Source: Cryptomeria japonica
Lineage: Eukaryota > Streptophyta > Pinopsida > Cupressales > Cupressaceae
Direction: 5' to 3'
Assembly (NCBI RefSeq): GCF_030272615.1
Contig: NC_081408.1
Location: 623,904,383-623,968,382, forward strand
Length of the DNA stretch: 64,000 nt
This document shows, piece after piece, positions 37,559-48,006 of this stretch. The position numbers and the translations under genes are program-made. A model generated the notes under the pieces. The model saw only the letters and a program-made list of their open reading frames with translations. It was not told the origin of the DNA and searched no databases. The first letter of the stretch is position 1, and each line of letters starts with the position of its first letter.

Positions 37559-38058
37559 NNNNNNNNNNNNNNNNNNNNNNNNNNNNNNNNNNNNNNNNNN
37601 NNNNNNNNNNNNNNNNNNNNNNNNNNNNNNNNNNNNNNNNNNNNNNNNNNNNNNNNNNNNNNNNNNNNNNNNNNNNNNNNNNNNNNNNNNNNNNNNNNNN
37701 NNNNNNNNNNNNNNNNNNNNNNNNNNNNNNNNNNNNNNNNNNNNNNNNNNNNNNNNNNNNNNNNNNNNNNNNNNNNNNNNNNNNNNNNNNNNNNNNNNNN
37801 NNNNNNNNNNNNNNNNNNNNNNNNNNNNNNNNNNNNNNNNNNNNNNNNNNNNNNNNNNNNNNNNNNNNNNNNNNNNNNNNNNNNNNNNNNNNNNNNNNNN
37901 NNNNNNNNNNNNNNNNNNNNNNNNNNNNNNNNNNNNNNNNNNNNNNNNNNNNNNNNNNNNNNNNNNNNNNNNNNNNNNNNNNNNNNNNNNNNNNNNNNNN
38001 NNNNNNNNNNNNNNNNNNNNNNNNNNNNNNNNNNNNNNNNNNNNNNNNNNNNNNNNNN
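37559..38058. other. Assembly gap, 500 N
   Basis: Placeholder gap. Elements on its two sides need not be neighbours in the genome. Confidence 1.
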
Positions 38059-38370
38059 AAAGTTTTCCAGAATGGAGCTGCTCATTTGTCCACAATTGAT
38101 CCTGTTCGATTAAAACTCTTAGTAAATGGTCATCAATTGCGTCTATATCATAAGCTAGCTACTAAAGAGGTGTTCCTTCAGCAATTTGCTTGACAGGATG
38201 ACACAAAGGTTCCTGCAGTAACAGATAAGGTTCCTACAACAATAGACAAGGTTCCTGCAGCAACTGATAATGATCCTGCAGCAACTCATCAGCTTCCTAC
38301 TACAATTGAGCAAGGTAATAAAGGTAAAGTTCCTGCAACCTCTGCAGTGAACATATTTGCTACTTCATAA
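38059..38370 (+). pseudogene. C-terminus of a Ty3/gypsy integrase/polyprotein
   Basis: The frame begins at the gap edge with KVFQNGAAHLSTIDPVRLK and continues LLVNGHQLRLYH, the end of the plant gypsy integrase region (a G-x-x-x-x-x-x-NG-x-R-LK-x-Y pattern). A TGA near 38193 interrupts it. After that the frame continues as an extension of repeated KVPAxTD units (24-bp repeats with GTTCCTGCAG) and stops at TAA 38368-38370. Integrase inserts the cDNA copy into the chromosome. The N-terminal part is lost in the gap. Confidence 0.75.
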
Positions 38371-38373
38371 TAA

Positions 38374-38400
38374 AATATTCCCATATTTTATGGGAATATT
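38374..38400. repeat. Perfect hairpin, 12-bp arms
   Basis: Arms AATATTCCCATA (38374-38385) and TATGGGAATATT (38389-38400) with a TTT loop, four bases after the polyprotein stop codon. It could shape the 3' end of the pol reading unit. No terminator role is proven in a plant element. Confidence 0.85.
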
Positions 38401-38839
38401 CTTCTCCGTAAATAAAATCCCATCCACATCATTCCATCCCAGGTTCTTACCTGCCATTTCACTTCATTTTGCCATCATTTTCATACAACTATAGGTACAT
38501 GTATATTGTGTTTTGTTTTAATTATGCATTTATTAGCTCATTATGATTATATCGTTTTAAAATCCGCTCCACTCCCCGAAATCTTGTTAGCTTGTGTGGG
38601 CACGTGCTAGGTTAAGTTGGGGGGGGTGCTTTATGGTTAGGTTTCCAAAGTGATTAATTATCTATCCTTTTTGTTACTCTGAATTGATTTCTTTCCATCA
38701 TTGTTTATTATGTTATTATTTCACGCAAGGGAATAATAAATTTTGCCGCCAGAATTGAGATATGTATAAGAATTTCAATTTAGCAAGTCTGTCAGATATT
38801 TTGGTTCAGCTACAGAGTAAAAAAATAGCAGAGTAAGAG
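38401..38839 (+). other. Spacer between pol and additional ORF
   Basis: No ORF. It contains a purine/G tract, AGTTGGGGGGGG, near 38613, resembling the PPT that precedes the 3' LTR at 41237. Confidence 0.5.
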
Positions 38840-41224
38840 ATGGGTGGTGATCCAATTCGTCATGAGCCAACGGTTCATGAAGTGTTGCTGCAGGATGCTC
38901 TTTGTGAGCATTATTTTAGACACCACGACTGGTTGGATTACTTCTTGAAAATCAGGGATTATAACGAAGAAATTGCTACAAAATTTATGCATTCCTTTAA
39001 TGAAGGAGAAGCTACAGTTAAAGGCTTGAGGCTTATTGTTACGGAGTAGAGAATAGCAGAGGTAACGTGGTTGCCGCAGGAAGGAGAACTATTTCCAGAA
39101 TCTAAAGATGCAAGGACCTCCAGGGCAGAGTTCACAATTCCCATGGATGGACCCCTAATGGTGGACAAACAAGGGACTAGAAGGGTTTCTCTGCCATTAG
39201 AGTGGCCTCAAGTAGCTTTGTATGTTATGAAATACATTACATGTGAGGGGTGATATTCAAATCTGCATTCACCTCATTTTAAATTACTTAGTCATCTGCA
39301 GCATGGCTGGCGAGTGAATGTTCCTAATTTCTTATACCACTTCATTTCTACAAGCGCTAAGGCGACACAAAAAAATGGAAATCACTTTGTTAGCCATCAT
39401 GGATTGGTTAAGCTACTTGTACAACGGTCCTTGAGAGACGTTTCACAAATGGAATGGGGCCTATTTGAGGATATACAATAATTTAGGGTTTAAGATGCCC
39501 CTATTGCAGATAACCCACTGGTTGAAGAAGAAAATGTTGCAGAACCCTCTTCTCCTGTAGTTGCTGCAGACAAGGATTTTCTTGTTGCTGAAGGAGCCAC
39601 AATTATTATAGAGGAAGAGACGACTGAAGCAAATATGGAAAAACCCTCTACTTCTCTTCAAAGAGATTCATCAGTTCCTCAAAGAAAAGGGAAGGAGTTG
39701 GAAAGGGATGAAATAGATGAAGAACCCATGGCCCAGCTGGAGGTAACTAAGATTCCTCATGCAGCCAAGAGGCGGACAAAAAGAAAAACTCTTGCAGCAA
39801 CTGAAGCAACTCCTACAACCACTCCAAAGGTTTATGTGAGAAGAGCACGTAGTAAGACACATAAGACTTATCCTGTGGGTAATTCGGTAGAGGTTATTAC
39901 AGTGGAAACTTTAGAGGAAGGAAGCCCTATGGAGGATGAAATCCAAGAAAAATTTGATGAGGATAAACTAGCAAATCTTGCTTTTGTGGCACAACAATTT
40001 GAAGAAACTGTTGGAGATATTCCTCAACAATTTGAAGAAACTGTTGGAGATATTCCTGAGTAGTTTGAAGAGACTGTTAGAGACATTCTATAGCAGCCTG
40101 AGGAAAATATTGGAGAGATGCCAACATAGATTGAGGAGTTTATTGAGGAAATCCCATGGTCTAAGGTAGCACCTATTAGACCTCCTTCATCTCTAAGTAG
40201 TTTGTCTATTGTTTTAAAATTTTATAGACAATGGGAAATAGAGAGGGCTAGGTTGCAAGGGATTATTGATAAACAACAAAAAGAAATTGAAAAGAGAGAT
40301 AACAGAATTGAGGAATTAGAGGCTAAGGTAGAAATAATTTCTGGTATGGTTCCTGAGTTGATGCAATGTAGGTCACCTCCAAGAGTTTATGTAGTACACT
40401 TGAAAGAGCGGTATCTGAACTTCAGGCTGAACCGCATTATTAGGGACATTAGCCCCTCCTTAGAAACACCTGAAGAATTCTTTTATGCTTACCAAACCTC
40501 TCCACTAGCTGTGAAGAATTTGCTATGTGAATTGTACTTACATTACTATGCTGTACCCTCAGACAGGGAGTGGAACCCTTTGTTGTATATTGGGGATATC
40601 CATATCAAAGATTTAATGAAATGGATCCAAAATGAGATCATCATGGGGGCACAAGCCAAGGAGTATAAAAAATTAGAGTTTGACTGTCCATTACCATTAA
40701 GGAGGGAATCGGAAGCACCAAGAGTTCTTTATTATGAGTGGCAGAAATTATTGGTAAGAGATGATGTTAAGAAATTAGTTCTTCCAATGAGAGAAGAAGT
40801 CTATCAAGCATATGAGCATTTGGTTCAAACTGGCAGGACAACTACAATAGAAGGGTTAACTCAGCGATGAAATAATTTACTAGAATAGTTGAAGCAGAGA
40901 GAACCTTATTCACTACAAAATTTTCAAGCAGCCATGCAAAGAGTCCCCAGATATATACAGTTAGATAGGGAGAAAGCCAACAACTAGCTACCATTGATCT
41001 TTCAACCCCCAATCCTTATGTGGTTGCTTTTGGCATGTCAGCCTACGAAACAAAACTATGATGCAATCACAGAAGAATCAGCTAGATGGTCTAGGCTAGA
41101 AAAAATGAAAGGATTTTATTGGAACTTGGCTTCAAGGGGGACAAGTTAGGGCACCATTGGTGATTTAAGAGTTACTGCAAGAGTCAGAAATTTTCCTTTT
41201 GTTGTAGGATCAACAAGCTCTTAA
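38840..41224 (+). pseudogene. Additional ORF of a gypsy element between pol and 3' LTR
   Basis: One reading frame of 795 codons, from ATG 38840 to TAA 41222-41224. It carries about ten in-frame stops and no frameshift. The open pieces (38840-39049, 39071-39253, 39635-40063, 40202-40870) are all in the same frame. N-terminal part: globular, with VHEVLLQDALCEHYF and DWLDYFLKIRDYNEEIATKF. Middle: acidic, with a basic KRRTKRKT patch like a nuclear signal. Then come five 11-residue repeats of a QQFEETVGDIP type, a coiled coil around residues 465-500 (RLQGIIDKQQKEIEKRDNRI), and a C-terminal globular part with EFFYAYQTSPLAVKNLL. The position is that of the extra ORFs known in several plant gypsy lineages. 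I cannot assign a function. Confidence 0.65.
39992..40156 (+). repeat. 33-bp in-frame tandem repeats
   Basis: About five units, the first two nearly identical (CAACAATTTGAAGAAACTGT...), the later three diverged and bearing TAG codons. They encode an 11-residue acidic repeat. Confidence 0.85.
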
Positions 41225-41228
41225 AGTT

Positions 41229-41236
41229 GGGGGGCA
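41229..41236 (+). other. Polypurine tract
   Basis: GGGGGGCA, within AAAGTTGGGGGGCA, lies just after the ORF stop and directly before a TGATAAG LTR start. It is the expected primer site for plus-strand synthesis. Confidence 0.65.
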
Positions 41237-42046
41237 TGATAAGTTGAGACTTTCTCATAGTTTTATCATGAAAACTCTTAGGTTTTTGACATCTTTTGGA
41301 TTGCATAGTAGTAGTGATGTATTGTAAATTGACTATATGTATTCCATTTGTTAAACCTAAACTTATGAAATCATGTTTGAACTTTGCCGGTCTATTCTTG
41401 CAGCCATGCCATTTATTCTTGCAGCCATGTGATTTGTTCTTGTTGCTATGCAGATTATTTGGGGTAATATCATATATGAATTATTGAATGTTTTAATTAA
41501 ATAAAATGCGTATGCATGTCCTTGTATGTTGTTTATATTGTAGTGCAGATAATAAATGATGCCACGGTGGATATTCTCCTTTCACGCTTGAAGAAGGAAG
41601 GATCACGTAAGAAATAACTGGAGATCAAACTGAAGAGGAGTTGAGTGAGCGCAAGGTACGGCATGGGCAGAGAAACCAAGCAACACTATCGAAGTTTAAC
41701 TTTAGTGGGAATTGAATTCACAAATCATCGCCATGACATGCAAAGATTGTGGTTCAGTTTCGATCCACGTTTCCTGCAGCCAAGCTCTAGTTATCTTCTT
41801 TATCAGTCAATCATGTGCCTCTTCTTTTGGGCATGATTTGTGTTCTCTATTGTAGTTGATCTTCTTTATATTAACAAGCTCTTCCTTTTTCTTAGAGGTT
41901 AGACAAAATAGAAAGGAATAGAGCAAAGAATTTTGATAAGCATTCTTAAGTTTCTTTTCAAAATATGTAATCATTTTTAGGAAGCAATGAATAAAAGATA
42001 TGTTGTTTTGATCCGTTAAAGGTAGTTTTCTGGAAGCTTGATATCA
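41237..42046 (+). mobile_element. Ty3/gypsy 3' LTR
   Basis: Starts TGATAAGTTG after the PPT and is proposed to end CTTGATATCA at 42046, giving TGATA/TATCA terminal inverted repeats and about 810 bp. It contains GCAGCCATG-type short repeats (41399-41430). The right boundary is uncertain because similar CCTGCAGCC phrases continue to about 42320. No second LTR is in the window. Confidence 0.6.
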
Positions 42047-42500
42047 CTCATCCAAGGGGGCCCACTTGGTGAGTGATCCTTTGTGTGTGCTCATTGAAAT
42101 TAGTTTTTCTTTAATTGCAGTAGAAGTTCTTGCTTTGACTGTTCCTACAGCCACTAGAAATAGATCCACTGACTGTTCCTGCAGCCAAGCCTGAACAGAG
42201 TAATTTCTGTTATCTATATTAAATTTTTCCAGCATTGTCTTTAAAATTTTTTCCTGTAGCCTTTCATAATTTCCATTCTTGCCTTTCCTTTTCACATAAT
42301 GTTAGTTGCTGCAATAATGCAGAATAGCCATTGAAGGAACTTAGTGCATATATAGTGCAGACCCATTTCAAGTAGTACATCCTTGGGTTGATAACTAAAT
42401 AAGCACTAGCCATGAAAATAGTAACTTTACCAGATGAATGTCCAAACTTCGGGTTGATATTTCAATTAGAGTTATTATTATTATTGTTGGAGTAGAAAAA
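42047..42500. other. Unassigned, possibly LTR remainder
   Basis: No gene. Contains TTCCTGCAGCC-like phrases and a TTA microsatellite (42473-42485). It may be the end of the previous LTR. Confidence 0.4.
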
Positions 42501-43470
42501 TGAGACACTTTATTCTACTTTCTCCTCCTAATTGCATTTCTAAAATTCTTCAAATCAAGCCAAGGCGGCTTTCATCTTAGCTTTGTTTAGTGCCATATCA
42601 ACAATCTCATCAGCGCATCTTCTTTTCTTTGTCGATTTGTTGGGAGAGGGCTCAGACATTTCAATATGGATCATTACTATTTTGAAAATAATCACCATTG
42701 GACGAGAAAATTTCATCAAATGGAACAAGAAACAGGAGTCAGAAACGGCTTAGGAGAAAAACTAGGAAAAACTTGCAGGTCGGACTTTAAAGTTTGATCT
42801 GCAAGGGAAAAACTTGACAAGCAGCTGCATGTCAGACTTTAAAGTCCGATATGTAGCTTGGGAAGGAGACTCATTATTCGTACATCAGACTTTAAAGTTC
42901 GATGTGCAAGGAAAATCAATCAAAGATTGCATATCGGACTTTAAAGTCCAATATGCAAGAAGGGAATAACAACTTTGCAGGTCAGAGAAAAAACTCTGAC
43001 CTCCACTTTGCATCAAACAAAATGCCCATCGGACTTTAAAGTCTGACTTGCATCAAACAAAAACTACAAGACTATGCACACCGGACTATAAAATCCAATG
43101 TGCAAAAACACAAACTAACTCCTTCCTGCAGGTCGGACTTTAAAGTTCGATTTGCAAGTTACAAAAGCAACCCAACTACAGGTCGGAGTTTAAAGTTTGA
43201 CCTGTCAGTCACTTAACACAAGGAAAACTGACACATCATACTTTAAACTCTGATATGCTGACATGACTCATTGAAGAGCAGACTTTAAAGTCTGACCTAT
43301 CAGTCAAAACATAAAAACTTTCTAACTTCTAAATGACCAAACATAAAGACAAAAAATGAAAAGTGACTAATCGACGAGGTTGATTAATCTTTTTTGGAGG
43401 ACGTGACGTATAAAATAGACCAGTTTTGTAGGGCTACCTCACGATTTTGACCATACTAAAATCGAAGACA
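42501..43470 (-). mobile_element. 3' LTR (partial) of a reverse-strand gypsy-like element, with palindrome array
   Basis: Direct-repeat partner of 46400-47418: both run from TGAGACACTTTATT to a GAAGACA/CAAAGACA end in the same order. It is shorter by one palindrome unit, 49 bp. Read on the minus strand it starts TGTCTTCGATTTTAG. If the full LTR extends to 45499 in the other copy, this one has lost its distal half. No clear PPT is visible next to it. Confidence 0.7.
42774..43298. repeat. Array of 11 palindromes centred on TTTAAA (left LTR)
   Basis: Palindromes at 42774-42803, 42828-42853, 42882-42906, 42929-42956, 42979-43002, 43025-43050, 43075-43104, 43127-43156, 43178-43205, 43231-43258 and 43275-43298. 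The consensus core is CGGACTTTAAAGTCCG, with arms extending through GGT/ACC, ATAT or CACA variants to TGCA. The fifth has an AAAAAA centre with perfect 9-bp arms, AGGTCAGAG/CTCTGACCT. Spacing is 45-55 bp. Confidence 0.95.
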
Positions 43471-43683
43471 ATAGCTGGCTTTGACTGGGAAACAAGCTTC
43501 ACCACTTGAAGATTGCAAAATCCTAACTCCAAGTGCTTGTATCCATTGGGCTATAGAGTCAAATGACAAAGACATAGATGAAAAGAAGGATGATATGACT
43601 GAAAATGAGACTCAATCTTGTGCAACTGCACTTATTAAAAATAAAACTAACCTAACCTACATTGGTTGACAATTGAAACCTCC

Positions 43684-45366
43684 CTAAATGAAACCATTAA
43701 TAGGCTTTCCAAAATAGTTGCTTTTTTTCAGCAGCTTGCAATGCCTTGCATGATCATAAGAAAATTTGTATAGATGGAGCACGAACAAGGGTACTAGAAC
43801 TTGATGCAACACTCTTTGGAAAAGATGAACAAATCCACCTTCCTCTTGGGATGAATCATATGTGCTACTGTCCCAAAGTGGAGTTTTGAAACTAGTCTGC
43901 TCTTGCTTAGCTAAATACATTTTTTTGGCTTCTTTCTCAAGTATATCCTCAAGCTCATGTACAAGTGGGACCTGTGGCTTTCCATTAGCCTCCAACCAAG
44001 CAAGATGTCTATTTGGACATCCTCTTGATCGTACAAAGATTGAATCCTTCTTACTAGCTGCAACTTGATCAACTAGTTTTTCAACCATAACAACCTCATG
44101 CTGAATGGAATAATCTTCTTCATGTGATTCAAATCGAAACATTATTGTATTGTATTCCTTAGTAGGTTGTTCACAAGAGAATCGTCAACAAGACTTGAAC
44201 ACAACTCTTCTATAGTGCTCATGAAAAGATCTTCATCAAGTTTTGGGGTAGGTCTCTTATGCAAGATACATCCAAGTTCATTACCTTGGGACATGAAAGC
44301 ATTAATTTCAACTTGATTGGGATCTTCGTGCATGTTCACCTTTTTACATCTCATGATGTGTTTGTCCTCCTCCATGGTACCTGGCATGGTCTTTTCTTTT
44401 TGTTCAATATCTTTCTGGAACTACATAAACCAAATTTGAGAGTCGCCAGCTATGTATGCTTCCTCCTCTTGGAATAGACAAACAAGATCACTTTGTTCAG
44501 ATTCAGAGTCATCCACTGCTACATTTGTTGATGGTGCCTCAAGTGCAAGCCCTTCTGGTGGCGAAGGAATCTTGTCTTGATTTATAGCTACATAACTAGG
44601 AGTAGTATTTGGATATGACCTCCTAGGAATGTCTTCATAAGGGGAAGAAAATAGACCTTGAGCTATTTGCATTTTGAGGGAAAGCAACTCATTAGCCAAC
44701 CTCTGCACTATGGTATTTACTCTCTTGGTAGACCATGATCTCAAAGAAGAGTTTTCTTTGGACCCATTTGGCTCTATCTTTATCTTACCCGCAAGGATAA
44801 GATCCACTTTAATCTCAACTATTAAGGTTTGTGCAGCTGTAAGGTCTCTTGGAACTGCTATTCTCAACAAGAAACTCACCTCAGGTGACTGAGCATTGAT
44901 GAAGAAGAACTTCAAATTTGCAGTAGTAGGCTGAGAAGCAACCAGGATGCGGTTATGCAGCTTATTGAATTTAGCAACAAATTCCCACATGAGCTCTTGC
45001 AGTTCCTTCTTCATTTGAGTCAATTGTGCCAAGAGAGCATGCTCATCTTTTGCAAGTTTGAACCTTGCCTCAAACCTTGTTTTGAGGCTATCCCAACCTA
45101 TGATAGAACTATTTGGCAAATGGTAAAATAAATCAGCAGATACACCTTGTATGGTTTCAATAAATAACATTATAGATACATCTTCATTCTCAACTCCTAA
45201 AACAACACATGCAATATAAAAAGTAGCGATGTTCTCATTAGGATGTTGAGCACCATCTCCCAAAAACTTGGGAAAGTTCTTCTACGAACCATCAGGAAGA
45301 ACATGTAAGGGTAGAGTCAGGTTGAATGGACCAAAAGTATTCCCCCAAGGACCTTGAGCAACCATT
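43684..45366 (-). pseudogene. gypsy-like gag, decayed, no pol
   Basis: From an ATG near 45366 (MVAQGPWGNTFGPFNLTLPL) on the minus strand, through a stop near 45285, into a 280-codon open piece at 44421-45263. This piece contains VSADLFYHLPNSSIIGWDSLKTRFEARF, LMWEFVAKFNKLHNRI and LSLLLRI-like segments, the hallmark of plant Ty3/gypsy gag. The frame resumes at 44142-44387 after a TAG, then shifts frame for 43684-44142 (acidic, with HLAWLEANGKPQVPLVHELE). No protease, RT, RNase H or integrase is present between the LTRs, so the element is non-autonomous. Confidence 0.8.
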
Positions 45367-45475
45367 TTACATATCCTTGGTGAAATTTTGATAAATTATA
45401 AGATAAGGAATTACAATGAATAGGATACTAGTATACTTCAACCAAAAGCATGAGGCTTTTGGATGCGTATCATAT

Positions 45476-45492
45476 CCCCAATAGAGTCACCA
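45476..45492 (-). other. Primer-binding site, Arg-tRNA-like
   Basis: On the minus strand TGGTGACTCTATTGGGG, close to the TGGCGACTCTGCTGGGG form used by some large plant gypsy elements. It is separated by six bases from an LTR-like end, ACCCAACA, at 45499. It sits just upstream of gag, as expected. Confidence 0.65.
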
Positions 45493-45498
45493 AAAAAA

Positions 45499-47418
45499 TG
45501 TTGGGTGAATATTTGGTCACTAGCATACCAATGACAAAATATATAATTCACACATAGCTATGTTGAGAAATTAACCTTTTCTCTTAGCAAGAGGAGATTC
45601 CCTTTGAAATTTCTTCTCTAATTAACAAGAAACTAAAATTTGTGGGTAAAATTTGGGCATATAACTCTTTTTTTTTAGAGTTTATGTATTTTCCCTCCAC
45701 TTGCTATAATTCTCTATCACTTATGGTACTTAAAGAAATGAAAAAACTAATTCCAATAGTTACACCAAAACTTACAATCAAGAAGCACAAAGTCTTTCTT
45801 AAATGTAATTCTAACTAAACTAATGATCACAAATGCTAAGAAATTAAACTTGCAGCTCAAAGTCTTCAAGTGTAATTTCCCAATCCCTAAAACTACAAGT
45901 AATAGCAACAATACAAAGCCTACCAATAATCTCTTAACATGATAAAATTTCCCAAATATATTGTTAGCTCAAAGTCTACTCAACACACTTGGAAATCTCT
46001 TTCAATAACATAGACAAATCTGCTAGCAAAATTTTAATATATATAAGAACGATTGTGAGAACTAAATATGGGAGTAATTCCAATCACCACCACAATCTTC
46101 TACTCACTCAAAGTTGACGTCTAATGGATTGCTTTCTTATATTACTTTGAATCCAATTTACATCCAAAAAATCTTAGTTGGCACAAAATTTCGGCAGAGT
46201 TTTGCTAAGCATATAAAAGATAAATATTTACAAATGAGGGTCATCCTTATATAGGAAAAGAGTGGAGAAAAATGTGGGCATAGTTGACTAACTCAATTGC
46301 ATAGTCTCACTTGACTATAGCTTATGCATTAAAAAAATGTGCAGCTGTAAGAAAATTTGCAGCGCCTAAAGATGTAGCTACATGAAAAGATAGTGTCAAT
46401 GAGACACTTTATTCTACTTTCTCCTCCTCATTGCATTTATGAAATTCTTCAAACCGAGCCAAAGCAACTTGCATATTAGCTTGGTCTGGCGCCATATCAA
46501 CAATCTCATCAGCACATCTTCTTTTCTCTATCAATTTCCTAGGAGAGGGCTCGAACATTTCAACATGGATCATTACTGTTTTGCAAATGATCACCATTGG
46601 ATGAGCAAATTTCATCGATTGCAACAAGAAATAGTAGTCAGAAATGACTTCGGAGAAAAAGTAGGAAAAAAATGCAGGTTGGACTTTAAAGTCTGATTTG
46701 CAAGTTTAAACAAACATCACATGTAGGTTGGACTTTAAAGTCCAACCTACAAGGGAAAAATTTGACAAGAAGCTACATGTCAGACTTTAAAGTCTGATAG
46801 GCAGCTTGTGAAGGAAACTCAATATTTGTACAATGGACTTTAAAGTCCGATGTGCAAGGAAAATCAATCAGGGATTGTATATCAGACTTTAAAGTCCGAT
46901 ATGAAAGAAGGGCATAACAACTTTGTAGGTTGGATAAAAAACTCTGACCTGCACTCTGCATCAAACAAAATGCACGTCGAACTTTAAAGTCCAACTTGCA
47001 TCAAACAAAAACTGCAAGACTATGCACATTGAACTTTAAAGTCCGACGTGCAAAAACACAAACTAACTCCTTCCTGCAAGTTGGACTTTAAAGTTTGATC
47101 TTCAAGTTACAAAAGCAACTTGACTGTAGGTTAGACTTTAAAGTCCGACCTGTCAGTCACTTAACACAATGGAAACTGGTACATTGGACTTTAAAGTCTG
47201 ATATGCTGACATGACTTACTGAAGGTCTGACTTTAAAGTCTGACCTGTCAGTCAAAACACAAAAACTTTCTAACTTCTAAACGACCAAACATAGAGATAA
47301 AAAATGAAAAGAAACTAATCAACGAGGTTGATTAACCTTTACTGGAGGATGTGAGCTATGAAATGGACTAGTTTCATAGGGCTGCCTCATGATTTCAACC
47401 ATGCTGAAATCAAAGACA
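45499..47418 (-). mobile_element. 5' LTR of the reverse-strand gypsy-like element
   Basis: Minus-strand start TGTCTTTGATTTCAG at 47418, end ATTCACCCAACA at 45499 next to the PBS, about 1.9 kb. Only 46400-47418 has a partner (42501-43470), so the distal half is inferred from the PBS position. The alternative is that the LTR is only the 1019-bp repeated part. Confidence 0.5.
46673..47246. repeat. Array of 12 palindromes centred on TTTAAA (right LTR)
   Basis: Units at about 46673-46702, 46723-46750, 46775-46800, 46828-46855, 46878-46903, 46925-46952, 46971-47000, 47023-47052, 47075-47104, 47125-47153, 47181-47206 and 47222-47246. The second is a perfect 28-bp palindrome and is the unit missing from the left array. 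Order and spacers match the left array one to one. Confidence 0.95.
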
Positions 47419-47442
47419 ACACATTTATTTGAGCAATACTTT

Positions 47443-47933
47443 TGAGTATTATTTATGTTATCATGGTAATCTTACTAAACCTCAGTATTTGTGGATATCT
47501 AGATTTAGATAGGGTAGGTGACATTGACAATAGAGGATCCACTAGTGGTTATATCTTTACTATGTGTGGTGGTGCTATTAGTTAGATGAGTAAGCAAAAA
47601 GCTATAGTCACTTTGTCCACAATAAAAATAGAGTATATGGCAAATACTCATTCTTGTAAAGAAGCTATTTGTCTTAGATAGTTGTCTACCTATATTGGGT
47701 TTGATATAAGATTGGTCACTATGTATCATGATAGTTAGAGTGTCATTTTCTTAGCAAATAATCTGAGTTTCCATGCCAAAACAAAGCACATTGATGTTTA
47801 GTTACTTTTTGTTTGAGATATGGTAAAAGATTGGAAGGTAAAATTGGAGAAGGTTGACACTTTGATAAATGTTGCAGATGCATTGACGAAACCACTGAGC
47901 ACAAAGAAGCTTGGATGTAGAATAGGAACATTC
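47443..47933 (+). pseudogene. copia RNase H C-terminus, multiple stops
   Basis: In one frame from about 47506: DRVGDIDNRGSTSGYIFTMCGGAIS, then MSKQKAIVTLSTIKIEYMA, CKEAICLR, NNLSFHAKTKHIDV, VDTLINVADALTKPLS, ending at TGA 47931-47933. These are standard copia RNase H motifs. Five in-frame stops (TAG or TGA) break it, each explainable by a single C-to-T or G-to-A change. The upstream part is cut by the reverse-strand gypsy LTR ending at 47418. Confidence 0.9.
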
Positions 47934-47993
47934 TGATTCTATGGGACTCTCAACCCCCTATAGTTGATCTATGGGCTATATGAAAGGTCTTCG

Positions 47994-48006
47994 ACAAGTG
48001 GGAGAA
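47994..48006 (+). other. copia polypurine tract
   Basis: GACAAGTGGGAGAA immediately before the TGTTGGGATTAAGG LTR start at 48007. Confidence 0.8.

Noticed and set aside
42774-43298. CRISPR-like array of spaced palindromic repeats
   Set aside because: The repeats are diverged and lie in a plant retrotransposon LTR that exists twice. The spacers are the same in both copies, and there are no cas genes.
44674-44892. Plus-strand ORFs over the gag region (also 43862-44068, 44259-44477)
   Set aside because: Antisense shadows of the minus-strand gag frame.
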